From Gemmatimonadota bacterium (GTDB taxonomy: Bacteria > Latescibacterota > UBA2968 > UBA8231): a stretch of 9,615 nucleotides of DNA. The DNA lies in NCBI GenBank assembly GCA_018673255.1, contig JABHDC010000010.1, positions 1 through 9,615 of the forward strand, read 5' to 3'. A model generated the notes under the pieces. The model was not told the DNA's origin and made no database searches. It saw only the letters and a list, made by a program, of their open reading frames with translations. Shown one piece after another: positions 1-5,990 of this stretch; position 1 is the stretch's first letter; each line of letters begins with the position of its first letter. A program made the translations under genes and the position numbers.

Positions 1-1
1 C

Positions 2-187
2 ACCGAGCCGGTGATCATCAAACCCGAGGCGCCCGCCGTGGGCACGTGGGCCGCCTTTGCCCAGGCCATCGAAACGAGGCAGCCGACACTGACCCATTCA
101 GGAGACAATCTGCAGTCTCTTGCCCTGATGTTTGCCGCCATGGAATCGTCCGAGACCGGTCGCGTCGTGGTGCCCATCACCGGGTAG
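2..187 (+). CDS. Gfo/Idh/MocA-family oxidoreductase, C-terminal fragment
   Basis: Frame 2 is open from the left edge to a TAG at 185-187 and encodes 61 residues; the 5' part lies outside the window. The end of the fragment has the pattern of the C-terminal helix and last strand of Gfo/Idh/MocA NAD(P)-dependent oxidoreductases: a Ser-Gly-x-x-(N/D)-L-x-S-L segment (GDNLQSLALMFAAMES), then E-T-G-R-V-V-V-P. In complete members this follows the substrate-binding beta-sheet domain, and the typical length is 330-400 residues. These enzymes oxidise or reduce sugar-like or cyclitol substrates in the cytoplasm. The gene converges on the hydrolase gene, with 78 nt between their stop codons, so it is probably in a different transcript. 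The assignment rests on a short C-terminal motif only, so substrate and subfamily are unknown. Confidence 0.72.
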   Translation, partial: TEPVIIKPEAPAVGTWAAFAQAIETRQPTLTHSGDNLQSLALMFAAMESSETGRVVVPITG

Positions 188-218
188 ACGGCGCGGTGGT
201 TGCACTCGCCAAAGGCGG

Positions 219-237
219 GCCCGGCCACTGTCCGGGC
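219..237. terminator. Hairpin between convergent genes, possible bidirectional terminator
   Basis: A perfect 6-bp GC stem, GCCCGG (219-224) with CCGGGC (232-237), surrounds a 7-nt loop and could be extended by one G-U pair. It lies in the 78-nt gap between the converging stop codons of the Gfo/Idh fragment and the hydrolase, where terminators are expected. Neither strand has a T-tract after the stem, so it does not meet the standard intrinsic terminator model and could be a chance palindrome in GC-rich DNA. Confidence 0.28.
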
Positions 238-265
238 TCTGCCTGATTGCGGTGCATGGTGGGGA

Positions 266-1294
266 TCACGCCAACCAGCGCTGCAACCAGGCGACCTGGG
301 CCGCAGCTGCCGGGGCACTGTGGGCGTGACCACCGGGGCATCGCGTCACCGCGAAGCGATCTGGTGCACCTGCCCCCGTCCACAGCCGAGCCAGGGCATG
401 GAGGGCTTCATCAGCCGTGTCTGGATTTGGGAAGGTGTCATCGGCGTCTGCCCGCACATCCATGAAGGGTCGCGGCGCCAGACAGGCGACCACATGATCG
501 AAGTCCAGCGGCAGCGGTCGAAGGCCATTCAGATGCGGCGCCAGTCGCGGGAAGTTGTAGCTCGCCGCCCAATTGCGCGCCCGGGCCCCATCCACGCCAC
601 GTAGGGGTCCCCAGCCACAGACCGAGACGATCGCTCGAATCCGCTCATCGAGGGCCGCGCCAAGAATCGACATCTGTCCTCCCTGCGACCAGCCACACAC
701 GCCGAGCCGATCCGGGTCGACCTCGGGACGGGTGAGCAACACATCGACGGCTCGACTGACATCCCAGGTGGACAACCCCACTCGAGTCCACGTCGGAAAG
801 CGCGCATCCAGTTCGCTGGTATCGTGGCTCTTCAGACCGGGGGCGGTACGCTCCCCACAGCAGGGATAGTCGGGGCAGAGGGTAACGAAGCCGGCACGCG
901 CCAGATCGACGCCGTACGCCTCGGGGTCGCCCTCGTTGAGTGGCCCCGCCAACCCAGCCGGTGCGTCTTTGCCCCAGTTCGGTGTCATAAAGGAACCGGG
1001 CAGGCAGATCACCGCCGGCGCCGGCTCGACGAGATCTTTGGCGCGGAACATCCAGGCCCAGACCGTGTCGTCATCCGGTGAGCCGTAGCGGATCTTCTCA
1101 CACCAGAGATCGCCGTCGTCGTGACACTCGGTGACCTCGATGCGCCGGTCACTGGCCGCCTCAAAGGGCGGTCGACCAATCAGATCCTGCAGCGCCTCAC
1201 GCGTACTGGCCTGCCACGCAGGTAGATCCCGGCCGGCGGCTTCGACATCCGGCGCCTCACCGACGAAAGGCTGAGTCTGTTCGCTGTTCAGCAT
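266..1294 (-). CDS. Alpha/beta hydrolase (dienelactone hydrolase / acetyl-xylan-esterase-like)
   Basis: This encodes 342 residues, predicted cytoplasmic because no signal peptide is visible. The frame is open further upstream, but ATG 1294 is chosen because AAGGA lies just before it and upstream codons run antiphase through the PhyH gene. A nucleophile elbow G-W-S-Q-G-G puts the catalytic Ser at residue 203. A likely acid is Asp285/286 in the D-A-D-D-T-F segment, and the catalytic His is probably His323 in P-G-G-H-A-H. An upstream strand, A-V-I-C-L-P-G (residues 94-100), could supply the oxyanion-hole region, and G-F-V-T-L-C-P-D-Y (135-143) matches the lid-side strand of dienelactone hydrolase and Abhydrolase_7-like esterases. 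It is the last gene of the leftward run, 23 nt after the PhyH stop. It probably cleaves an ester or lactone of the pathway substrate. The fold is secure; the substrate is unknown. Confidence 0.87.
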   Translation of the reverse strand: MLNSEQTQPFVGEAPDVEAAGRDLPAWQASTREALQDLIGRPPFEAASDRRIEVTECHDDGDLWCEKIRYGSPDDDTVWAWMFRAKDLVEPAPAVICLPGSFMTPNWGKDAPAGLAGPLNEGDPEAYGVDLARAGFVTLCPDYPCCGERTAPGLKSHDTSELDARFPTWTRVGLSTWDVSRAVDVLLTRPEVDPDRLGVCGWSQGGQMSILGAALDERIRAIVSVCGWGPLRGVDGARARNWAASYNFPRLAPHLNGLRPLPLDFDHVVACLAPRPFMDVRADADDTFPNPDTADEALHALARLWTGAGAPDRFAVTRCPGGHAHSAPAAAAQVAWLQRWLA

Positions 1295-1317
1295 CTTCGA
1301 TCCTTCAACTGGGGCTC

Positions 1318-2130
1318 TTAGCTGGCATCGTTGTAGATGACCGGAGAATACGCTGGATCCTCCAGATGGGACACATAGTAGCTCTCGTCCCCTGGTATCG
1401 GCTCCACCGCCTCGGTGCGCAGATGCACCGCCACACTGCAACGTGGCCGGTCGCTGGTATTGGCATCGCTGCCGTGAAAGGTGAGGCAGTGATGGAAACT
1501 CACGCCGCCCGCCGGCATGAGAGCCGCCACTTCCTCCCACTGCGCCCCGGTTGGCACATCAATCCCGTCGCGCAGCGATTGCTGATCGCCGGAGAAGAAG
1601 TCCCCCTGATTGAGGAATCCCCACCGATGCGACCCTCGCACGAAGCGCATTGGACCGCAGTCAGCCTCGACGTCGCTCAAGGCGATCCAGATTGTGAACA
1701 GGCCCTCCGGCTGGTCCCAGTAGGACCAGTATTGCCGGTCCTGGTGCCATCCCACGTGACCGGCGGCAGCCGAATCTGGAGGTTTGATCAGCAACTGCGT
1801 CGCCCACGCCTGCACACGCCGTGCGCCGGTCACCGTGGCTGCCATCGCCGCCACGGCAGGGTCGCAGACGAGGGCATGCAGTGCGTGGCTGGCCAGGTGT
1901 GCATCGTTGATCTTGCAGAGTCTGGTCGGATCGTAGCCGGGGTGGCCGGAGGGTGGCACACCGGTATCAAAGCGGCCATCGCGCACCTCCACCATGGCCT
2001 CCTGGGCCGCCGCCAACGTGGCCGCCTCAACCACTCGCTCACCAGCCACAGAGAATCCGTCCCTCTCGTAGCCGGTGGCCAGAGTGGCAGGATCCGGCGT
2101 CGCAGAATCCGGTGTAGAGTCAGGGGCCAT
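1318..2130 (-). CDS. Phytanoyl-CoA dioxygenase (PhyH) family protein 1
   Basis: This encodes 270 residues, typical of bacterial PhyH proteins, which are Fe(II)/2-oxoglutarate-dependent oxygenases that hydroxylate small molecules and release succinate and CO2. The iron-binding triad is visible: His129 and Asp131 in G-W-H-Q-D-R, and His219 in F-H-G-S. Arg230, eleven residues after His219 in N-T-S-D-R-P-R, is the expected 2-oxoglutarate carboxylate ligand. R-x-x-x-G-S-H-R-W (162-170) is the usual strand before the second half of the jelly roll. ATG 2130 is supported by AGGAG at 2141-2137, seven nt upstream. The start lies inside the end of the MFS gene with an 11-nt overlap, so translation is probably coupled. 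The flanking transporter and hydrolase suggest it oxidises the imported or processed metabolite. PhyH members have very varied substrates, so none is assigned. Confidence 0.92.
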   Translation of the reverse strand: MAPDSTPDSATPDPATLATGYERDGFSVAGERVVEAATLAAAQEAMVEVRDGRFDTGVPPSGHPGYDPTRLCKINDAHLASHALHALVCDPAVAAMAATVTGARRVQAWATQLLIKPPDSAAAGHVGWHQDRQYWSYWDQPEGLFTIWIALSDVEADCGPMRFVRGSHRWGFLNQGDFFSGDQQSLRDGIDVPTGAQWEEVAALMPAGGVSFHHCLTFHGSDANTSDRPRCSVAVHLRTEAVEPIPGDESYYVSHLEDPAYSPVIYNDAS

Positions 2131-3442
2131 TCGTGTCTCCTGTCGGTTGGAGCGGAAACTGAGCCAGATATCTTCGCAGACGACTCAGGATCGTCGCACT
2201 GGCAGCGATGGTGATCATACTGCCCACCAGCAGCGGCGTGTACGGATCGATGGTCACCGGCCCCCAACTGCCCCGCAGATCGGCACACGCGTCGAGGAGC
2301 AGACCTGCCACGAGCGGGCCGCACCCGCCGACCAGGCCGATCCAGGCGTAGTAGAGCGCCAGATATTCGGTGCGTCGTTCCTCGGGCACAATCTCATTGT
2401 AGAGCATGCGTTGGTCTGTGATCCACCAGCCATTGTAAGTCGCTCCAGCCACGCAGGCGATCGCCAGGGCCCCGATGAAGCTGACCGCATGCTGACGCGG
2501 TAGCACCATCCACAGAACCGGCAACAGCCCCATCACGAACAGCACCAGTCGCAACGGGCGTGTGCCTGTGCGATCCGTCCACCAACCCCAGGCGTAGGAG
2601 GAAAGCACCCCCACGGCCGATCCTGCCACTTCCAGCAAGACGATCCGGCTGCTCGGCAACCCCACCTCTTCTTTCATCAGCAGCGGGATGAAGGCGACGA
2701 AGACGGCCTGCATCGTCACCATGGCAAGTGCCGTGTAGCTCAGGTAAAGGACGAGACGCCGATCGGCCAGCGCCTCCCGCATCGCCTGCCAGTGCGCCGT
2801 CTGACGCAGACGTCCGGGCGCACCACCCGGAATGGCCAAAGCAAACAGGACACACAGAACACCGGAGACGACGCCAATGCCGATGAGCACCCGGAATCGC
2901 AGCAATCCCGGCAGGGCATCCAGAATCCAACTGGCCGCCAGCAGCGCCGTCGAGGCGGCCAGCAAGCCGACGACATTGTTGATCCCATACATGCGGCCCC
3001 GCATGGCGGGGGGTACGATCTCGTGCACCCACGGGTACCAGCCCGTCTCGGCAATGGCCCGCAACACGGCGAAGACAGACATGCAGCCCAGCACAAAGTA
3101 GAAGGCCCCATCTACGCCGTGCCGATCCAGCACCCAGGGCGTCAGCAGCAGGCAGGCCGTCACCCCCTTGCGCACACCCCAGCAGACGATGAAGACCCGT
3201 TTCACCCCCAGGCGGGCGATCGTCGAGGCGACGAAGAGGGCGAGGATGCCGGAGAAGGGCAGGAAGGAGAGGACGATCCCGATACGGGTCTTGGGCAGCC
3301 CGAGTTCATTCAGAAACAGCACAAATACAGGGCCAAACCACGTGAGCCCGGAGAACACCGCATTGCAGCCGGAGTGCGCGTAGAACCAGGGCAGCCGCCG
3401 GATCTTCTCCGCATCGGTCAAGGCTGCCGGGGGATCAGTCAT
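2120..3442 (-). CDS. Major facilitator superfamily (MFS) transporter
   Basis: This encodes 440 residues with about 12 hydrophobic segments, near residues 22-45, 54-75, 82-102, 113-130, 155-175, 184-205, 232-254, 266-285, 298-314, 319-338, 362-384 and 402-420. A polar linker around 206-230 joins the two six-helix halves. G-W-W-T-D-R-T-G-T-R-P (286-296) is a good motif A in the loop between TM8 and TM9, while the equivalent loop between TM2 and TM3 (R-L-G-V-K-R) is degenerate. It should sit in the inner membrane and move a small solute with ion coupling. The frame is open about 118 codons further upstream, but that part is antisense-like shadow of SDR1 without hydrophobicity, so ATG 3442 is preferred. 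This ATG has no Shine-Dalgarno of its own; its start overlaps the stop of a possible minicistron as ATGA. Substrate and direction are unknown, though its neighbours suggest uptake. Confidence 0.92.
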   Translation of the reverse strand: MTDPPAALTDAEKIRRLPWFYAHSGCNAVFSGLTWFGPVFVLFLNELGLPKTRIGIVLSFLPFSGILALFVASTIARLGVKRVFIVCWGVRKGVTACLLLTPWVLDRHGVDGAFYFVLGCMSVFAVLRAIAETGWYPWVHEIVPPAMRGRMYGINNVVGLLAASTALLAASWILDALPGLLRFRVLIGIGVVSGVLCVLFALAIPGGAPGRLRQTAHWQAMREALADRRLVLYLSYTALAMVTMQAVFVAFIPLLMKEEVGLPSSRIVLLEVAGSAVGVLSSYAWGWWTDRTGTRPLRLVLFVMGLLPVLWMVLPRQHAVSFIGALAIACVAGATYNGWWITDQRMLYNEIVPEERRTEYLALYYAWIGLVGGCGPLVAGLLLDACADLRGSWGPVTIDPYTPLLVGSMITIAASATILSRLRRYLAQFPLQPTGDTNGP

Positions 3443-3534
3443 CCGGGCAGGTCGATCCAGCGGTGCGCACACGGCAACGGCCACGGCGCGTCTCGGCCGG
3501 CCCGGGCCACGGCTGGATCCGGCATCGGTTGCAT
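3439..3534 (-). CDS. Possible 31-residue minicistron coupling SDR1 and the MFS gene
   Basis: After the SDR1 stop codon lies a strong purine-rich ribosome binding site, AGGGAGGG (3549-3542), placed 7 nt before ATG 3534. This ATG opens a 31-codon frame whose TGA (3441-3439) overlaps the MFS ATG as ATGA. The MFS start has no ribosome binding site of its own, so ribosomes finishing this frame could reinitiate on the MFS gene. The peptide begins M-Q-P-M-P-D-P and is rich in Pro, Ala and Arg with no recognisable domain or signal peptide. Most third codon positions are G or C, but that is weak evidence in GC-rich DNA. It may be a translational leader rather than a functional peptide, or a coincidence. 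Confidence 0.35.
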   Translation of the reverse strand: MQPMPDPAVARAGRDAPWPLPCAHRWIDLPG

Positions 3535-3548
3535 CCTGGCGCCCTCCC

Positions 3549-4268
3549 TCAAGTGGGCCGCCGGTACATCTCAGCCATATTTCGAGCCGGTTCGTAGCCG
3601 AGCATCTCCCGCGCTTTCTCGATACTGAATTTCTCCTGCCCCAGATGCGAGTGCAGGTTGAATTCCTGGTAGCTGTCGGGGACCGACTCGATCTCCAGGG
3701 CCAGCTTGCAGGCGGTGTGCAGATCCGACCAGACGATGAAAAAGGGTGGAAAGTCTTTGCCGACGACCGGCTCCGTAGGCGCGACACCCAGCCCATTGAA
3801 GAGGAAGCAGATCGTCTCGATACCGTAAGCCCGGGCCCAACTCCGACACAACTCCCGGCTCAGCAGCTTCGTCGCGCCGTAATAACCGGATCCGGGCGAG
3901 GGCGGAATGTCGCCGAGGTCAAAGGAGTGATCTTCGTGCTGCCGCACACTCTCCGGACCCGAGTGAATGACCTTGCCAATGCCCAGCTCGTGGGCCGCTT
4001 TCATCACGTGCCAGGCGCCACGTGTGTTGACGTGGAAACTGAGATCCGCATCACCCCGCACGACAGTGAAGTTCATGATCGCATCCATGCCTTCGGATGC
4101 GGCCAGCACCTGCCGGTAGTCGGTGATATCTACGTGCTCGATGGGCAGCCCATCCGGATGGGGCTTCACGTCCGCCAGGGTCATGTCGTAGTCGTCGACG
4201 AGCCCCGGGGTCAGATGTGGGCCGATCATGCCTGAGGCGCCGAGGTAGAGGACTTTCTTCTTGCCCAT
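3549..4268 (-). CDS. NAD(P)-dependent epimerase/dehydratase, extended SDR (SDR1)
   Basis: This encodes 239 residues, short for extended SDR proteins (about 300). The Rossmann nucleotide-binding motif is G-A-S-G-M-I-G at residues 10-16, followed by an acidic end of the second strand (L-A-D-V, 31-34). The catalytic pair is Tyr130 and Lys134 in Y-G-A-T-K, with a likely Ser103 in I-H-S-G. F-L-F-N-G-L (155-160) corresponds to the strand after the active-site helix that shapes the substrate pocket. Such enzymes act on the hydroxyl and keto groups of sugars or other small molecules, as epimerases, dehydratases or reductases. ATG 4268 shares its A with the SDR2 stop codon (TGATG), with GAGGG just upstream, so the two are translationally coupled. 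It is about two-thirds identical to SDR2 without gaps (my hand count, 162 of 236). The exact reaction is unknown. Confidence 0.9.
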   Translation of the reverse strand: MGKKKVLYLGASGMIGPHLTPGLVDDYDMTLADVKPHPDGLPIEHVDITDYRQVLAASEGMDAIMNFTVVRGDADLSFHVNTRGAWHVMKAAHELGIGKVIHSGPESVRQHEDHSFDLGDIPPSPGSGYYGATKLLSRELCRSWARAYGIETICFLFNGLGVAPTEPVVGKDFPPFFIVWSDLHTACKLALEIESVPDSYQEFNLHSHLGQEKFSIEKAREMLGYEPARNMAEMYRRPT

Positions 4269-4982
4269 CAGACGCCCTCAACCGGTCGGCGATACATCGC
4301 GGCCACATTGCGCACCGGTTCGAAGCCAAGGAGCCGTCGCGCCTTGTCGACGAGGTATTTCTCCTGACCCAGGTGCGAATGCAGGTTGAATTCCTGGTAG
4401 TTGCCTGGCACCGACTCGACCTCCAGTGCCTGCTTGCACGCCAGGTGCAGATCCTCCCAGACCACGGTGAAAGGCGGGATGTCGCGTTCGATGAGGGGCT
4501 CCTCCACTGCCGGGTGCAGGCCATTGAACAGAAAGCAGACCACCTGGATGTCGTGCGCCAGAGCGAAGGACCTGCAGATCTCCCGGCTCAGCATCTTCGA
4601 GCAGCTGTACAACCCCGTGCCGGGTGCCCCGGGCGGATCATCGATATCAAAGTCGTGGTCGTTGGCCTGACGATGCACCTGGGGGCCCGAGTGCACGACC
4701 TTGCCGATACCGAGCTCGGCAGCAGCGCGCATCACATTCCAGGCACCGCGTGTATTGACGTGGAAACTCAGATCCGCATCTGAGCGATTCACCGTGAAGT
4801 TCATGATCGCCTCCGTACCTTCCGCCGCCGCCCGCACTTGCGCGTAGTCGGTGACGTCCACGTACTCCACTTCGACGCCATCTGGATGCGCTTTCACATC
4901 CGCCAGCTTCAGATCGTAGTCATCGACGAGGCCAGGTGTCAGGAAGGGCCCAATGAGCCCCGAAGCACCCAGGAGGAGGACC
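3549..4982. repeat. Tandem gene duplication (SDR1 and SDR2 copies)
   Basis: The stretches 3549-4264 and 4268-4982 are direct repeats at gene level. Their proteins align from K-K-K-V-L to M-Y-R-R-P with no gap and roughly 69% identity by hand count. DNA identity is visible in patches, for example the shared tract around 3655-3672 and 4381-4398 that encodes Y-Q-E-F-N-L-H, and around 4030-4053 and 4758-4781 that encodes D-A-D-L-S-F-H-V-N. The junction is a one-base stop/start overlap with no spacer. Confidence 0.85.
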
Positions 4983-5014
4983 TTCTTCTTCGGTAACGTT
5001 GCGCCCTGTGTCAC
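4268..5014 (-). CDS. NAD(P)-dependent epimerase/dehydratase, extended SDR (SDR2)
   Basis: This encodes 248 residues from a GTG at 5014, two nt after the SDR3 stop. No ATG is available near the expected N-terminus, and a purine-rich GGAAGG stands about 10 nt upstream, so GTG is the best start; the region further upstream is SDR3 read in another frame. Residues 18-24 form the Rossmann motif G-A-S-G-L-I-G. The active site retains Tyr and Lys in L-Y-S-C-S-K (Tyr138, Lys142), with a Ser in V-H-S-G. Compared with SDR1 the differences concentrate around the active-site loop (Y-G-A-T-K becomes Y-S-C-S-K) and the following pocket region, while the C-terminal segment N-L-H-S-H-L-G-Q-E-K is identical. 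This pattern fits two copies that keep the fold but may differ in substrate, or that form a heterodimer. It lies between SDR3 and SDR1 in one transcript. Confidence 0.88.
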   Translation of the reverse strand: MTQGATLPKKKVLLLGASGLIGPFLTPGLVDDYDLKLADVKAHPDGVEVEYVDVTDYAQVRAAAEGTEAIMNFTVNRSDADLSFHVNTRGAWNVMRAAAELGIGKVVHSGPQVHRQANDHDFDIDDPPGAPGTGLYSCSKMLSREICRSFALAHDIQVVCFLFNGLHPAVEEPLIERDIPPFTVVWEDLHLACKQALEVESVPGNYQEFNLHSHLGQEKYLVDKARRLLGFEPVRNVAAMYRRPVEGV

Positions 5015-5016
5015 CC

Positions 5017-5763
5017 TCAGGCCGCCTTCCAGTTCGCTTCGAAGTTGTGCTCGGGCTCGAAACCGATTCGCGTCACGGCATCGATGAGGTAACGTGGATT
5101 TGGCGGCCGGCTGCACACGTGGTAGACGGCCCAGCGACGCGACCACACCGGAGATTCGGCCACGTCCCGGTCCAGGGCTCGCACGAAGGCGCGCGCCGCA
5201 TCGCGCACATCCAGCCACAGCAGATCCGGCGTCTGCCCCACCACCTCCTCTTCCAACACCAGCGTGCCCAGGCGCAATGCCGTCACCCCCACGTGGAATT
5301 CACGGGCGAATTCGCGACAGGTCCGCTCGCCCAGATAGCGACTCAGACTCGCCATCTGCGGCGTCGGCTTTGGCTTCCACATCTCGGTGATGTAGACATC
5401 GAGTGGATAGGGTTCGAACAGATCGAGGCTGCTGCCGTAGACGATCCGCTTCACCCCGGCCTCGACGGCGGCCTTGCACAGGATGTGCGTGCCGCGGGTG
5501 GCCAGATCCAGCAAGGTCTCGTCGCGGTCATGCGCATTGGCAGGCAGATCCTGAGGAGGTTCACCCGTGTGCAGGACAGCATCGATCTCCCGCACCGCAG
5601 ACCACACGACGTCGGCATCGGTCAGTGAGCCGACGACCACTTCCTGACGGGGGCCGGCTTCCACGGGCACGTCCGCGAGCAGGCGCAGTTGGTGGCCTTC
5701 GGCCAGTTCGGCTGCCAGTGCACGGCCCAGAGCGCTGTCGGCGCCCGTGATCAGAATCCGCAT
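5017..5763 (-). CDS. SDR-like NAD(P)-binding protein with altered catalytic motifs (SDR3)
   Basis: This encodes 248 residues and is the first gene of the leftward arm. ATG 5763 is chosen because the Rossmann strand M-R-I-L-I-T-G starts directly there and AGGA lies about 10 nt upstream. The glycine motif is G-A-D-S-A-L-G (7-13), with Ser in place of the middle Gly. The usual Tyr-x-x-x-Lys appears as Y-L-G-E-R (Tyr143, Arg147), so the catalytic Lys is replaced by Arg, although Ser111/112 in Y-G-S-S is kept. L-D-V-R-D-A-A-R-A-F (184-193) and the ending G-F-E-P-E-H-N-F correspond to the same positions in SDR1 and SDR2, so all three share ancestry, but this one is much more diverged. It may bind NAD(P) or act structurally as a partner of the other two, or tolerate Arg as catalyst. 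The reaction is unknown. Confidence 0.85.
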   Translation of the reverse strand: MRILITGADSALGRALAAELAEGHQLRLLADVPVEAGPRQEVVVGSLTDADVVWSAVREIDAVLHTGEPPQDLPANAHDRDETLLDLATRGTHILCKAAVEAGVKRIVYGSSLDLFEPYPLDVYITEMWKPKPTPQMASLSRYLGERTCREFAREFHVGVTALRLGTLVLEEEVVGQTPDLLWLDVRDAARAFVRALDRDVAESPVWSRRWAVYHVCSRPPNPRYLIDAVTRIGFEPEHNFEANWKAA

Positions 5764-5841
5764 GAGATCAATTCCTGTGTAGACATGGTCTTCGGTCGCT
5801 ACCCGGCGGCGAAATGTCGATGGTGCCGTCCGTCGTGCCAA

Positions 5842-5857
5842 GAGGCCGGGCGGCCTC
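5842..5857. promoter_or_regulatory. Inverted repeat, possible operator
   Basis: GAGGCC (5842-5847) and GGCCTC (5852-5857) form a perfect 6-bp inverted repeat around a 4-nt centre in the middle of the divergent gap. It could be a dimeric repressor or activator site serving both promoters, or a hairpin in one 5' leader. In GC-rich DNA a repeat of this size can occur by chance. Confidence 0.3.
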
Positions 5858-5977
5858 GGCGACTCTTGCGTATCGATCACGACCACCCCTGCTGCGGTAC
5901 CTCCCCTCTGGCACCTACCACCGAAGGGTCCGGCTGGGTATTATCTCCTACAGTGGTCGCAACACCTGTGACCCCCC

Positions 5978-5982
5978 AGGAG
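5978..5982 (+). promoter_or_regulatory. Ribosome binding site deciding the GTG start of the URO-D gene
   Basis: AGGAG lies 8 nt before GTG 5991, the ideal position. The reading frame is open upstream to an ATG at 5814, but that stretch has no family similarity and would fill the divergent promoter region, so this site decides for GTG. Confidence 0.75.
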
Positions 5983-5990
5983 ATTCGCCC

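Larger units (their letters stand above)
5764..5990. promoter_or_regulatory. Divergent intergenic region driving both arms
   Basis: The 227 nt between the SDR3 ATG (5763, leftward) and the URO-D GTG (5991, rightward) is the only large non-coding gap, and both gene runs begin here. It must therefore contain the start signals of both transcripts and probably a shared operator. No convincing pair of -35 and -10 boxes is visible. An AT-rich TATTAT at 5939-5944 is the best -10 candidate for the rightward arm but lacks a matching -35 box. No regulator gene is encoded in the window. Confidence 0.6.

Noticed and set aside
1295..1540. An 82-residue N-terminal extension of the alpha/beta hydrolase
   Set aside because: It runs through the PhyH 1 gene in another frame, has no family similarity, and ATG 1294 has a good ribosome binding site.
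1366..2214. Long open frame on the + strand opposite PhyH 1
   Set aside because: It is the antisense shadow of a gene with clear iron-binding motifs; its translation shows no recognisable domain. Long antisense frames are common in GC-rich coding DNA.
2792..3628. Long + strand frame opposite the MFS and SDR1 genes
   Set aside because: It is very rich in Gln, Gly, Arg and Asp, as expected from antisense of hydrophobic helices, and has no domain.
3443..3796. A 118-residue N-terminal extension of the MFS protein
   Set aside because: It overlaps SDR1 in another frame, is rich in Arg/Ser/Pro with no membrane segment, and homologous proteins usually start close to the first helix.
5909..5925. TGGCAC as the -24 element of a sigma-54 promoter
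   Set aside because: The -12 element (TTGCA-like) is absent at the required spacing.
5939..5944. TATTAT as a -10 box for the URO-D arm
   Set aside because: No acceptable -35 hexamer is found 16-18 nt upstream, and the TG of an extended -10 is one base out of place, so I do not call a promoter.
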